From Paenibacillus agricola (GTDB taxonomy: Bacteria; Bacillota; Bacilli; Paenibacillales; NBRC-103111), in the NCBI RefSeq assembly GCF_011440305.1, contig NZ_JAAOIW010000004.1, positions 186,001 through 250,000 of the forward strand: a DNA stretch of 64,000 bases, given 5' to 3'. Both the position numbers and the translations under genes were made by a program. Numbering within the stretch: the first letter of the stretch is position 1; each line of letters begins with the position of its first letter. Below are positions 7,238 through 15,057 of the stretch, piece by piece. The notes beneath the pieces are model-generated. The model had not been told where the DNA came from and searched no databases. It was given only the letters and a program-made list of their open reading frames with translations.

Positions 7238-9043
7238 TTATTGCTTATCTACGAGTGGAATTAACATCATATCCAGCGGCAATTGGTTATTGCCTGCAGC
7301 CAGCAATTCGAACTCAACCTTTTGCTCAGTGCTCGTTGTCCGATGAATCAGGATCGCCTCATTGGAGGTGATCCCACCCGCTGGCATTGTGATCAGGCTG
7401 CCATTTACACGAATGGCTCCTTCAAAAAATCCGCCTCGTGGATAAAAAGCAATCGCTGTTTTGCCGCTCACATTAAGCGTAAACCGGTAACGGACCCCTG
7501 CATGGCTCTCATTCACAACCTCTTGTAGCTCCATGTCTTTTCCTTTAACAAACCCTTTTAATAAAGGCTCCACCGATAGATCGCCGATTCCTAGTGCAAC
7601 AGGAGCGTTTAGACCACGTGAGTCGATGTCCCATGTCACCTCAGAAACGGGATACGTACCCCGAAACGTGTCACTTAATTGAATCTGGCGATATCCGCCC
7701 AATTCATAAGGCTGCTCTCCTGGCGAAACCATCGCATAAGAAACATCGACTAGCCCGTCTGTTTCCAGGTCATAGATCGCTTGGAAGCCTTGTCCCGAGC
7801 TAAGCGTCGGGCTAACCTTGTATAAGACGGCTGAACCCGGGTTCACCACAAGCGGCTCGCCTATTGATGCTGCGGGGGTAGCCAAAAAATTCTCGGCCAG
7901 TTTATGCCCAAGCAAGGGCGTATATACAGAAGCTTGTGATTCAGATACAGCGGTTGTCCCTACGTTCACTGCATAAGTATCACTAAGATTGCGAATCATA
8001 ATAACAAGCTGGGCATCATTGGCCATCCCATTCACATAACTTGGATACAACCGGGCATGCCCTTTTATTTTTTCTTGATACAGGAAGCCTTTTTCGAGGA
8101 TGGCTTTGGAGCTAGTACCTCTTAACAGCTTCCTATCTTCGGAATGCTTTACGAGGACTGGCACCGTTCTGTCCATCGTCGTTTGCTTAGGAATCGCTGA
8201 AATCATCTCTTTGGGCAATAGGCTGCCAATCGGTTTGTAATAAAAAGCATATTCCTGCTCCGTCCTATATGGAACATCCAGAACGGTCACAGTTTTGGAA
8301 AAAGGCTCACTTACATTTCCCTTCCCATCCTTAACCGTAAGCGTGACATTATAGATGCCCGCTTTAAAATAGGCATCTTTTTTGCCAGCCCAGTCGTAGC
8401 CAGGAAGGCCTTCAGAATCGGGATCATAGCTTAAATCTGTTATATGGATAGGCTCTCCAAGTCGGTAGCTGGCTTTTCCAAAAGCAAATTTGGCAACTGG
8501 TCTTGAATTTTGTTGGGCATCATCATTACGGAGCGTCGACTCCTTATATGGAGTTAACGGCTCGCCGAGATCATTAATCTCCACGCTTTGCGAATTTGCA
8601 TGGTACACGTAAGTCATATTCGTATAAGTAGCCAACCAAGACAGCTTCACTAGCAGCCGTCCATTGCGTATTTCTGCAACCGTATGAAAAGGAACCGAAT
8701 TGCCGTTAACTTGAATCCGGTCATGGGAAGGATCAAATTGAATGTAGGCTTTAGAGGTGAGCAGATGCGCAGTCTCCGTTAATGAATCCCAATAAAGCTG
8801 AATATTTAATGTGTCTGAAACCCATTTGGCGGGTAAATAGAATTGACCATCTATCAGCGTGGGTGGCTCGTCCAATTTGACCTTTTGGGTATTCACGAAA
8901 GCGTCGTAATTTCCGGCAGTTAACTGAATTTGGGTTGAGGATACGGATACAGCCGAAACGGTTGTCAAAGATGTAAAGCCTATAGCGATTATAGTACCAA
9001 GCAAAGCCCCTGTCTTGGCAACAGCAGCAACAGTTCGAAGCAT
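7238..9043 (-). CDS. Secreted stalk-domain/PKD protein, paralog A
   Basis: A 601-aa paralog of the 5223-7193 protein and the first gene of the pair. The signal peptide ends near residue 31-35, the stalk domain is at about 40-160 (FYLPAKWVSDTLNIQLYWD), the PKD-like domain at about 182-255 (ITDLSYDPDSEGLPGYDW) and the same unknown C-terminal domain follows. Unlike paralog B it has no long Ala/Pro linker. ATG 9043 follows AAGGAGTT. No enzyme motif is seen; an extracellular structural or binding role is inferred. Confidence 0.75.
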   Translation of the reverse strand: MLRTVAAVAKTGALLGTIIAIGFTSLTTVSAVSVSSTQIQLTAGNYDAFVNTQKVKLDEPPTLIDGQFYLPAKWVSDTLNIQLYWDSLTETAHLLTSKAYIQFDPSHDRIQVNGNSVPFHTVAEIRNGRLLVKLSWLATYTNMTYVYHANSQSVEINDLGEPLTPYKESTLRNDDAQQNSRPVAKFAFGKASYRLGEPIHITDLSYDPDSEGLPGYDWAGKKDAYFKAGIYNVTLTVKDGKGNVSEPFSKTVTVLDVPYRTEQEYAFYYKPIGSLLPKEMISAIPKQTTMDRTVPVLVKHSEDRKLLRGTSSKAILEKGFLYQEKIKGHARLYPSYVNGMANDAQLVIMIRNLSDTYAVNVGTTAVSESQASVYTPLLGHKLAENFLATPAASIGEPLVVNPGSAVLYKVSPTLSSGQGFQAIYDLETDGLVDVSYAMVSPGEQPYELGGYRQIQLSDTFRGTYPVSEVTWDIDSRGLNAPVALGIGDLSVEPLLKGFVKGKDMELQEVVNESHAGVRYRFTLNVSGKTAIAFYPRGGFFEGAIRVNGSLITMPAGGITSNEAILIHRTTSTEQKVEFELLAAGNNQLPLDMMLIPLVDKQ

Positions 9044-9302
9044 CTGCGGTAACTCCTTTTATTCCAAAATTTTGTTTTTACTTTTTATTTGGGAAGCACT
9101 ATCTTCTAAGAATAGTACCATGTTCGAAATGAGCGCGTCTACTGAAACGAACAAACCCATGATAAGGAAAATGATACCGGCTATATGTAAACGTATCCAT
9201 TTTTGGTTTGAAGATTCGTCTGTTCCTCTTGCCCGTGCAAAAAACAGGCATATTTATCTTAAAAATAATTTCGAAAAACATTCACTTTATTTCAAGAATC
9301 AC

Positions 9303-9331
9303 TTGCAAAACATTACATGGTATGTTATATT
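9303..9331 (+). promoter_or_regulatory. Sigma-A promoter of the 62-aa protein gene
   Basis: TTGCAA (9303-9308), 17 bases, TATATT (9326-9331). Transcription would begin near 9338, leaving a leader of about 110 bases before the ATG at 9450. The remainder of the gap 9044-9302 is A/T-rich, with no gene that I can support on either strand. Confidence 0.6.
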
Positions 9332-9449
9332 GAAATCAAGCAATACCAAGCTTTTCTTACAAATTCAGCACTCTACTCGTCGCTATGAACCTATATGTTT
9401 TTGCAGCAATATTGTGTATTTCAAATAGCTTTTAAGGGAGAGATGACTT

Positions 9450-9638
9450 ATGACTATGAACCAACAAAATGCCCAAGAACAAACCATTTCCGTTGAGCTT
9501 ACTTTGAACGAGGCGCTTGCATTAACGGGTGTTCGTTTTCGCGAAAATCACCAATTTGAAATTGATGGCATGCACAAAATCAAACGCTCTTTGGAAGACC
9601 GCCTGATTACCGAACCTAATCGCAAAAATATTCAATAA
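9450..9638 (+). CDS. Small hypothetical protein (62 aa)
   Basis: A 62-aa acidic, soluble protein with no recognised domain (VELTLNEALALTGVRFRENHQ and IDGMHKIKRSLEDRL segments look helical). It is supported as a gene by GGGAG upstream of ATG 9450, the promoter at 9303-9331 and its own terminator at 9678-9724. The function is not known to me. Confidence 0.6.
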   Translation: MTMNQQNAQEQTISVELTLNEALALTGVRFRENHQFEIDGMHKIKRSLEDRLITEPNRKNIQ

Positions 9639-9677
9639 GATTAAATCATTATTCAATAGATTTGATTTGATAAAACT

Positions 9678-9724
9678 AAGACCTGCGCAGCTCTTGTTCC
9701 CACGAGCTATACGGGTCTTTTTTG
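9678..9724 (+). terminator. Terminator after the 62-aa gene
   Basis: AAGACCTGCGCAGCTC pairs with GAGCTATACGGGTCTT around TTGTTCCCAC, followed by TTTTTT. It is an interrupted stem but has a clear T-run. Confidence 0.65.
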
Positions 9725-9783
9725 TGTTCACTAAACTCCTTTTGTATAATAGACGAAAAGCTGGAATGAAGGGCGGGTTACCA

Positions 9784-10923
9784 ATGAAACAAACCATCTC
9801 CGATACGATCGATGAACACGCCGAAGCGTTAATTGAGGTTGCCCATTTTATAGGTGAAAATCCGGAGCTTGGCCATGAGGAATGGCTGGCCTCAGCAAGG
9901 CTTATGGAAGAGCTTACCGCATCTGGCTTCCACATCGAGAGCCCCGTTTTGAATTTGCCAACGGCTTTTATTGCATCCTACTCGTCCAGCAAGCCAGGCT
10001 CTACTGTCGCCTTTATTTGTGAATATGATGCTTTGCCCGAGCTAGGGCATGCATGCGGCCATCATTTGATTGCAACTATGGGCTTGGCCGCCGCCATTGG
10101 GCTTAAATCCGTCATCGACGAGATTGGTGGAACCATCCGCGTATATGGTACACCGGCCGAGGAAACCAAGGGTGCCAAGGTTCCCATGGCGGCAGCTGGC
10201 TTATTCGATGATGTTGATATTGCCTTAATGGCCCATCCTTTTCATTCCTATGAGAAATCGGGTCAATCGCTGGCCATGGATGCTTTGCAATTTGAATTTA
10301 CGGGCAAATCCGCCCATGCAGCTGCGAGCCCTCACGAGGGCATCAATGCGTTAGATGCTGTTTTGTTGCTGTTCCAATCGATTAATGCGCTTAGGCAGCA
10401 GTTCGAGAGCCATGCACGTGTCCATGGCATTATTAGCGATGGCGGCAAAGCACCTAATATCATTCCCGATAAAGCGGTCGCGCAATTTTATATCCGTTCC
10501 TCCAATCGCCCTTACACCGATCAACTGGTTCAAAAGATTAAAAATTGCGCAGAAGGGGCAGCCTTGCAAACCGGATGCCGCTTGGCGATCAGCAATTATG
10601 AGTATTCCTATGATGAAATGATTACGGACGAGGGATTATCCGAGCTCTTTACCGCCAATTTAATGGCGCTCGGCATTGAACAAGCCGACATCCGCATTGG
10701 CAAAGACCATGGATCGGTTGATTTGGGCAATGTATCCCGCCGTTGCAAGGCGATCCATCCCTACGTCAAGGTGGTTGATGGCGGTGAGCTGCTGCATACT
10801 AAGGAATTCCGCGACCAAGCGATGGCCAAGCGTGCCTTTGAAGGTATGCTGCTGGGTGCCAAGGCGCTGGCTTGGACGGGGTATGATTACGTTGTTGCTC
10901 ACCCTCCCAAACCCTCCCTGTAG
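9784..10923 (+). CDS. M20-family amidohydrolase (AbgB/YxeP-like)
   Basis: A 379-aa zinc amidohydrolase/peptidase of the M20D type, predicted to be cytoplasmic. EYDALPELGHACGHH (80-94) carries metal ligands and GTPAEETKG (122-130) carries the catalytic Glu. AHAAASPHEGINALDA starts the dimerisation domain that interrupts the peptidase fold. Relatives cleave N-acyl or p-aminobenzoyl-glutamate amides; the substrate here is unknown. ATG 9784 lies six bases after AAGGGCGGG; an upstream ATG at 9766 lacks a site. It is monocistronic, with a G-rich hairpin overlapping its stop codon. Confidence 0.85.
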   Translation: MKQTISDTIDEHAEALIEVAHFIGENPELGHEEWLASARLMEELTASGFHIESPVLNLPTAFIASYSSSKPGSTVAFICEYDALPELGHACGHHLIATMGLAAAIGLKSVIDEIGGTIRVYGTPAEETKGAKVPMAAAGLFDDVDIALMAHPFHSYEKSGQSLAMDALQFEFTGKSAHAAASPHEGINALDAVLLLFQSINALRQQFESHARVHGIISDGGKAPNIIPDKAVAQFYIRSSNRPYTDQLVQKIKNCAEGAALQTGCRLAISNYEYSYDEMITDEGLSELFTANLMALGIEQADIRIGKDHGSVDLGNVSRRCKAIHPYVKVVDGGELLHTKEFRDQAMAKRAFEGMLLGAKALAWTGYDYVVAHPPKPSL

Positions 10924-10941
10924 GAAGGGCTTGGGAGGGCT
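10904..10941. terminator. GC-rich hairpin over the stop codon of the M20 gene
   Basis: CCCTCCCAAACCCTCCC pairs with GGAAGGGCTTGGGAGGG around TGTA. The stop codon TAG at 10921-10923 is in the loop. There is no T-run, so it may be part of the repeat region that follows rather than a classic terminator. Confidence 0.5.
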
Positions 10942-10979
10942 GTGCCCTCTCTCTGGACTCCCCCCGCTGGGGCGAGGCT

Positions 10980-11150
10980 GTGGTGTTCTCGGGGCGCTTT
11001 CGTCCCTACGGGACATGCTTGGGTTGGGTGGTAGGCTTGGAGTGTTTCTGCGCGTGCTCGGGACGCTACCATCCCTTCGGGACACGCTTAGGCTTAGGTG
11101 GACAGGCTTGCTTCTTAAGGAGACGCTGTCCCTGCGGGATTCGCGAAGTG
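10980..11150 (+). repeat. Degenerate tandem REP-like repeats
   Basis: Three diverged copies of a GC-rich unit start near 10985, 11055 and 11119. Each has a GGGRCGCT box followed by a small hairpin of the form TCCCTNCGGGA (CGTCCCTACGGGACA, ATCCCTTCGGGACA, TGTCCCTGCGGGAT), and the first two share a GCTTRGGYTTRGGTGG-like tail. Frames open through this stretch give only Gly/Leu/Arg-rich low-complexity translations, so I read it as non-coding repeat DNA. Confidence 0.6.
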
Positions 11151-11330
11151 CCTGCGGACGGAGCGGGTGTTGATTCGCTTGCTCGGGGCGCCGCGCTTGG
11201 AGTGGCGGCTTGGGATTGCTTTCTTTCTCACCATTCTTTAATATGTTGCTTTAAAATATGGAAACATCCTTTTTGCTTGCATAAACATACAGGCCGTTGT
11301 TTGCCTAAATCGCTTTATATCAGCTTATTC

Positions 11331-11410
11331 GCGGACAGAGATGCCTCTATCATAGGGAAATCTCGTTATTATTCCTGCCTAAAAAGGTGAATAACGGCTT
11401 CTCTGTCCGC
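11331..11410. repeat. 80-bp nested inverted repeat
   Basis: GCGGACAGAGA (11331-11341) pairs with TCTCTGTCCGC (11400-11410). Inside it CGTTATT (11364-11370) pairs with AATAACG (11390-11396), giving a two-tier hairpin. It lies in the gene-free stretch between the M20 gene and the GNAT gene and has no T-run. The remainder of 11150-11517 shows nothing else I can name. Confidence 0.6.
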
Positions 11411-11517
11411 CAAACCTTTTAAGGATGACAATACCAACTTTAAGGGCTCAACAGTCCGCCTCCCTTATCTGACACGCCATTAGTTACTCTTCACCCGTCA
11501 TTATCGCCTAACTCTGC

Positions 11518-12033
11518 CTACTCATTAGCTTTAAAGCCTGCATAGATACAGTGGTTTTTATTAAAGATAATCGCCTCTTGTTCTTTTGTGAAGCCAATCT
11601 TTTCTGCCACACGAATAGAGGCGGTATTTCGGGGATCTATGATACTGACTAATTTGCTCACACCCATCTGCTCAAAACCGAAATCCCTGCAAGCTAATGC
11701 CGCTTCCGTTGCATAACCGTTTGACCAAAAGGCTTTGCTGATATGGTAGCCAACTTCGATTTCGGTTTTTCCTTGGATTTGCTGCTTAATGAGACCACAA
11801 TCGCCAATACATTGCTTCGTCTCCTGCAAACAGACTGCCCACAGTCCAAAGCCATCCTTGTTGTATCTTTCGATATTTCTTTGAATCCACGTTTGTGTTT
11901 GTTGAAGGCTGAAAGCCGCCGGATAATATTGCATGGTTACCGCGTCTGAAAAAATAGGATACAAAGCATGAATATCCTCGTGGGTATACGGTCGTAGAAA
12001 CAATCTGGCTGTTTGCAGTAGGATCATATTCAT
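11518..12033 (-). CDS. GNAT acetyltransferase, RimJ/RimL type
   Basis: A 171-aa member of the family that transfers acetyl from acetyl-CoA to N-terminal or other amines. The N-terminal TARLFLRPYTHED is the RimJ/RimL opening, EVGYHISKAFWSNGYATEAA carries the acetyl-CoA pyrophosphate loop (G-x-A form) and PRNTASIRVAEKIGF is the conserved C-terminal motif B. ATG 12033 follows GAGGGA. It sits directly behind the broken BsuPI gene (9 bp). The substrate is unknown. Confidence 0.85.
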   Translation of the reverse strand: MNMILLQTARLFLRPYTHEDIHALYPIFSDAVTMQYYPAAFSLQQTQTWIQRNIERYNKDGFGLWAVCLQETKQCIGDCGLIKQQIQGKTEIEVGYHISKAFWSNGYATEAALACRDFGFEQMGVSKLVSIIDPRNTASIRVAEKIGFTKEQEAIIFNKNHCIYAGFKANE

Positions 12034-12042
12034 ATATTCCCT

Positions 12043-12526
12043 CTATTGATTAATTTGGATTTTTAGCTGATTGGTTAAATCGTCTTTATGGATGGTTTGT
12101 GATTCGGAATTGACTAAAATTTGTAAGGAGATTGTATAATTACCTGACGGGACTGGCTTGCCTTGATCATCTTGGAGATTCCAAACTTCCGTATATGAAA
12201 GCTTTTCATCTTTTTTCAAATCCAGCTTGCTCAAGGCCGCGGTAAAAGCTTTGTTATTGGACCATCGGTATACCTCTTTATTTTGCTCGTTGTACACGAA
12301 AAAGTCATATTTTTTGCCTATCTTGCTCTTGTAAGAATTCCGATGAGGTTTTGAAAAGACCGGAAACTGGCTGGGCTCGTTGCTCTTTTAGCTTCCGTAA
12401 TTGGTTTTGCTGAGTAGGCTCGATCTGTACGCCCTTTTGCACTCCCTCAGAGCAGCTAGCTAAAAAGACGCCTATTATCCCGGATACCAATAATTTGCTC
12501 ATCATGTTTAATACGACGAAAATCAA
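12043..12526 (-). pseudogene. Frameshifted BsuPI-domain lipoprotein
   Basis: Two reading frames make up one gene. The upstream part (12305-12526) encodes a signal sequence with lipobox FLASC and about 45 further residues. The downstream part (12043-12297 and its extension to about 12370) reads KKYDFFVYNEQNKEVYRW and continues to ...PSGNYTISLQIL, the strand pattern of BsuPI (intracellular proteinase inhibitor) domains. Continuity requires a shift between about 12310 and 12370, and the downstream frame contains a TAA near 12390, so a single error does not obviously restore it. ATGs at 12503-12505 and 12500-12502 lack a ribosome site. It is probably decayed; a sequencing error cannot be excluded. 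Confidence 0.6.
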
Positions 12527-12602
12527 TTATTTTTAAAGTCTTTATAAAATGAACTTTGTAATACATCAGCAAGGAGGCACTGGCAAGCTATACGTTGTTT
12601 GA

Positions 12603-12980
12603 TTATTCTTCCTCTCCGTAAAATATTTGGAACAATTGCCATACCTCTTGCTGCTTCAATCCTAGGGTACGACTTTCTGCAACAATTCCCTTAATTTGCT
12701 CTTCGAGCTGCCGATATTTAATTTCACGGATGGCTTCTTTATTAGCGCCTGACACAAAGGTTCCTTTACCCAAAACCGAAGCAACAAGTCCTTCCTGCTC
12801 TAATTCATCATAAGCACGTTTGGTGGTAATTACGCTAATTTGCAATTGCTTGGCCAAGTTGCGGATCGATGGCAAAAGCGTCTCTTGCTGTAGTTGACCT
12901 GACAAAATCCGGTTCTTGATCTGCTCCTTAATTTGCACATAAATAGGTTCTCCGGATGTGTGGGATACAAAAAAATCCAT
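12603..12980 (-). CDS. GntR regulator, YtrA subfamily
   Basis: A 125-aa transcriptional repressor-type protein. The winged helix (about 8-75: EPIYVQIKEQI, LPSIRNLAKQLQISVITTKRAYDELEQEGLV) ends with GKGTFVS, followed by a short helical C-terminus of about 50 residues as in YtrA rather than a full effector domain. ATG at 12978-12980 follows AGGGAGTG. The YtrA-type ABC genes usually downstream are absent; what follows is the broken lipoprotein. The repeat-rich upstream site at 13001-13027 suggests autoregulation. Confidence 0.8.
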   Translation of the reverse strand: MDFFVSHTSGEPIYVQIKEQIKNRILSGQLQQETLLPSIRNLAKQLQISVITTKRAYDELEQEGLVASVLGKGTFVSGANKEAIREIKYRQLEEQIKGIVAESRTLGLKQQEVWQLFQIFYGEEE

Positions 12981-13000
12981 GATATCACTCCCTACCAACT

Positions 13001-13027
13001 GTATATGTCGTATATGTACAGTATATG
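13001..13027 (-). promoter_or_regulatory. Triple GTATATG operator upstream of gntR
   Basis: GTATATG occurs three times (13001-13007, 13010-13016, 13021-13027) within 27 bases, 20 bases before the gntR start. GTAC/TATAC symmetry inside it makes dimer binding plausible. The site probably overlaps the promoter, as YtrA-type regulators repress their own operons. Confidence 0.5.
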
Positions 13028-13073
13028 TGAAGCTGCAAATTTATCAATAGCTCTTTTTCAAAATCCAAACCTG

Positions 13074-13134
13074 ATGCTTAAACACAAATAACGGCCATCC
13101 CTTTACGGATGTCCGCTATTTGTGTTTTAAGCAT
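13074..13134. terminator. 61-bp near-perfect palindrome
   Basis: ATGCTTAAACACAAATA (13074-13090) mirrors TATTTGTGTTTTAAGCAT (13117-13134), and CGGCCATCC mirrors GGATGTCCG. It lies between the end of the phosphatase gene (13191) and the gntR promoter. It can act as a terminator or insulating hairpin, though the T-run is short. Confidence 0.55.
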
Positions 13135-13190
13135 GGTTATATGATTTATCTTAATTCATAGTTGAAATATTAATAATATTGCCTGGTCCT

Positions 13191-13634
13191 CTAGTTCTCA
13201 TAAAGTGAAGCAAGAGATTTTCTTAACTCACTGTGCACCTCAACCTCAGGTCTAATTCCCCTTACCTTGGACTCTGCGTCTTTCACACTGTCGCTTAGCC
13301 CTAATGCAAGAAGGACACCAACAGCCACACTACCCGTTCGGCTTCGCCCTGCTGCACAATGGATCGCTACCTTCTTCCCTTGGCCCACTCCTTCCACTAC
13401 TCCATCGATCGCTTTTTTCAATAGTGCTTCCTGTCCAGCTAAGCGATCTACTAAAGGAATGTGAACCCGCGTAATTCCATCAGGCTGTTCTTCATTACCA
13501 TGCTCTACCTCAGCACGAAGGTCAATGATAATGTCTACCGCTTCTTTATCTATAAATTGTGCTACGTCCTTTTCTCCGCCAATAAAAATTTGTTGTTCAT
13601 ATAAAGATTGATAAGTTTGTTTGGAATCGGGCAT
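13191..13634 (-). CDS. Dual-specificity protein phosphatase
   Basis: A 147-aa cysteine phosphatase. The signature HCAAGRSRTG (92-101) contains the nucleophile Cys93 and the phosphate-binding Arg99 (HCX5R). IIDLRAE (about 36-42) supplies the usual general-acid region. There is no signal peptide or extra domain, as in small bacterial DSP/tyrosine phosphatases. ATG 13634 follows AAGGAGG. It is 21 bp behind the 105-aa unknown gene and could be the last gene of the sulfur operon or independently expressed. The target is unknown. Confidence 0.85.
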   Translation of the reverse strand: MPDSKQTYQSLYEQQIFIGGEKDVAQFIDKEAVDIIIDLRAEVEHGNEEQPDGITRVHIPLVDRLAGQEALLKKAIDGVVEGVGQGKKVAIHCAAGRSRTGSVAVGVLLALGLSDSVKDAESKVRGIRPEVEVHSELRKSLASLYEN

Positions 13635-13655
13635 GCGAATCCTCCTTATTAACAG

Positions 13656-13973
13656 TTAGCTGTATAAAAATACGGACTTGGGCAAATGAATAAAATCATG
13701 CAGTTGTTTGGTTAATCCACCTTTACCGAAGCGCAGAACGTTGCTGCGGTCTTTGCCATGCTTGTTGTGGATGTCTTTCAAAAAATTGACCGTAATTTGT
13801 CGGCGGCCGATAATCTCTTTGTATCCAAAGGAGAAAAGCCACTGATCTATTGTATTATAGATACCGCGGTTTAAGCCATACTCCTGAAAGCAATAATTCA
13901 CAAACTGGATATCCGGCAAATGCAAAGCCTCAGCTTCGTTCACTTCTGTGATCAGATTAGTAGAGATCATCAT
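13656..13973 (-). CDS. Hypothetical protein (105 aa) behind ssuE
   Basis: A soluble 105-aa protein of no family I recognise (LPDIQFVNYCFQEYGLNRGIY, FGYKEIIGRRQITVNFLKDI and a C-terminal KSVFLYS). The start is ATG 13971-13973 after AAGGAG, which removes a non-homologous 36-residue extension that runs through a hairpin (14009-14031). It is read in the direction of the sulfur operon, after the SsuE-like gene, so a sulfur-linked job is possible. Confidence 0.55.
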   Translation of the reverse strand: MMISTNLITEVNEAEALHLPDIQFVNYCFQEYGLNRGIYNTIDQWLFSFGYKEIIGRRQITVNFLKDIHNKHGKDRSNVLRFGKGGLTKQLHDFIHLPKSVFLYS

Positions 13974-14008
13974 ACCTGTCAACTCCTTAAATGTAATAAG
14001 ACCTCGCC

Positions 14009-14031
14009 CTGCGAGAACTAACCTCCCGCAG
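14009..14031. repeat. Small hairpin between ssuE-like and unknown gene
   Basis: CTGCGAGAA and CTCCCGCAG can pair in the 130-bp gap within the operon. The stem is short and lacks a T-run, so it is more likely an mRNA processing or attenuation feature than a terminator, if it is anything. Confidence 0.35.
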
Positions 14032-14105
14032 TTCGAAGCCTCCCGATTCCAGGTGGGCAAGACCGTTCCTTTGCATCGCAATCGTTGGCAGCGTCAAGAC
14101 GAGCA

Positions 14106-14687
14106 TTATGAGACCGGAAGCTCATTAACGGTCGTTACTGTATCTGCTCTTTGCTTACGCCATATCGTTTCAGAAATAAAGGATTGCACCACACCGCCAA
14201 GCCGCTCCTCAATTTCCGGAGCTAAGCTGAAGCTTCCACCTTCACCTTTTAGCACTTGGCTGTCCAAGATGAATGCCCCTGATAAAATATGATGGGCCCC
14301 TAGCGCCGACAGTACAGGCTTAAATGCATGGTCGATCGCCAGCAGATGGGCAATCGTTCCGCCAATCGCCAAAGGAAGAACCACCTTGCCATCAAGCCCC
14401 TTTTGCGGAACCAAATCCAAAAAGCTTTTGAACACGCCTGTGTAGGAAGCTTTATAAATTGGTGAAGCCACCACCACGCCATCGGCCTCGGCAATAATCC
14501 GGTTCGCTTCTGTTATCGAAGGGCTGTCAAAGCGTGTATAAAATAAATCCTCCGGCGGCAAATTTCGCACATGAATCCATTTCACTTCCAAGCCCTTATC
14601 CAGAATAGCTTGGCTTACAAAATTAAGAATTCCATCCAAGCGTGAGGTAGCTGACGGACTTCCTGATACGATCGCTATATGCGCCAT
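14106..14687 (-). CDS. ssuE: NADPH-dependent FMN reductase, SsuE type
   Basis: A 193-aa flavodoxin-fold reductase. SGSPSATSR near the N-terminus binds the FMN phosphate, and VVASPIYKASYTGVFKSFLD is the hallmark of the SsuE/NADPH-dependent FMN reductase family. It supplies reduced flavin to desulfonating monooxygenases; none (SsuD) is encoded in this window. The neighbouring sulfate transporter and YezD-like gene support a sulfur-assimilation role. The start is ATG 14685-14687 after AGAGG; the longer frame adds 12 residues. Confidence 0.8.
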   Translation of the reverse strand: MAHIAIVSGSPSATSRLDGILNFVSQAILDKGLEVKWIHVRNLPPEDLFYTRFDSPSITEANRIIAEADGVVVASPIYKASYTGVFKSFLDLVPQKGLDGKVVLPLAIGGTIAHLLAIDHAFKPVLSALGAHHILSGAFILDSQVLKGEGGSFSLAPEIEERLGGVVQSFISETIWRKQRADTVTTVNELPVS

Positions 14688-14759
14688 AACCTTTTTCCTC
14701 TTTTCGAATAATATGTAAAGCACTCTGCAACGCGAAGACTCTGAGTACTAGTTGTTTCG

Positions 14760-14975
14760 CTACAGTTGTTTCTTCGCCTGCTGATGCCGACCCACGACTG
14801 ATTGCTCGCGTTCACGTGAACCCGCATCCCCTTCAAAGCGTTTGCGTTCGGTTCTTTCGATCTGTACAATTCTGCCATCGTGAATAACAATTTGCACGGT
14901 ACCATATTCAAGCCCGTTCACTGAACCAATAATACGTTGTACCCACAATTCGTCTACTTCCAAAGGTTTAGACAT
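14760..14975 (-). CDS. YezD-like small protein (DUF2292)
   Basis: A 71-aa protein. The first 45 residues (VDELWVQRIIGSVNGLEYGTVQIVIHDGRIVQIERTERKR, split here as one strand-rich domain) match the DUF2292/YezD family, found next to sulfur-assimilation genes in Firmicutes. The C-terminal 25 residues are polar and unusual. ATG 14973-14975 follows AGGAGGGG. Its position between the sulfate transporter/hydrolase and SsuE fits that association. The biochemical role is unknown. Confidence 0.7.
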   Translation of the reverse strand: MSKPLEVDELWVQRIIGSVNGLEYGTVQIVIHDGRIVQIERTERKRFEGDAGSREREQSVVGRHQQAKKQL

Positions 14976-15057
14976 AAATTCCCCTCCTATCTCCTGACTT
15001 ATGCCTGCTTTTAAGCTTCTATCCATGTCCGCCTCTAAGCTTCTGGCTGCTTTTATA

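Noticed and set aside
9015-9428. 137-aa frame overlapping the start of the 601-aa secreted protein
   Set aside because: It crosses the promoter of the downstream 62-aa gene, has no ribosome site and its composition looks like non-coding A/T-rich DNA.
10676-11390. Long open frames with Gly/Leu/Arg-rich translations over the end of the M20 gene and the gap after it
   Set aside because: They overlap the M20 gene in another frame, have no ribosome site and are low-complexity; the region consists of diverged repeats.
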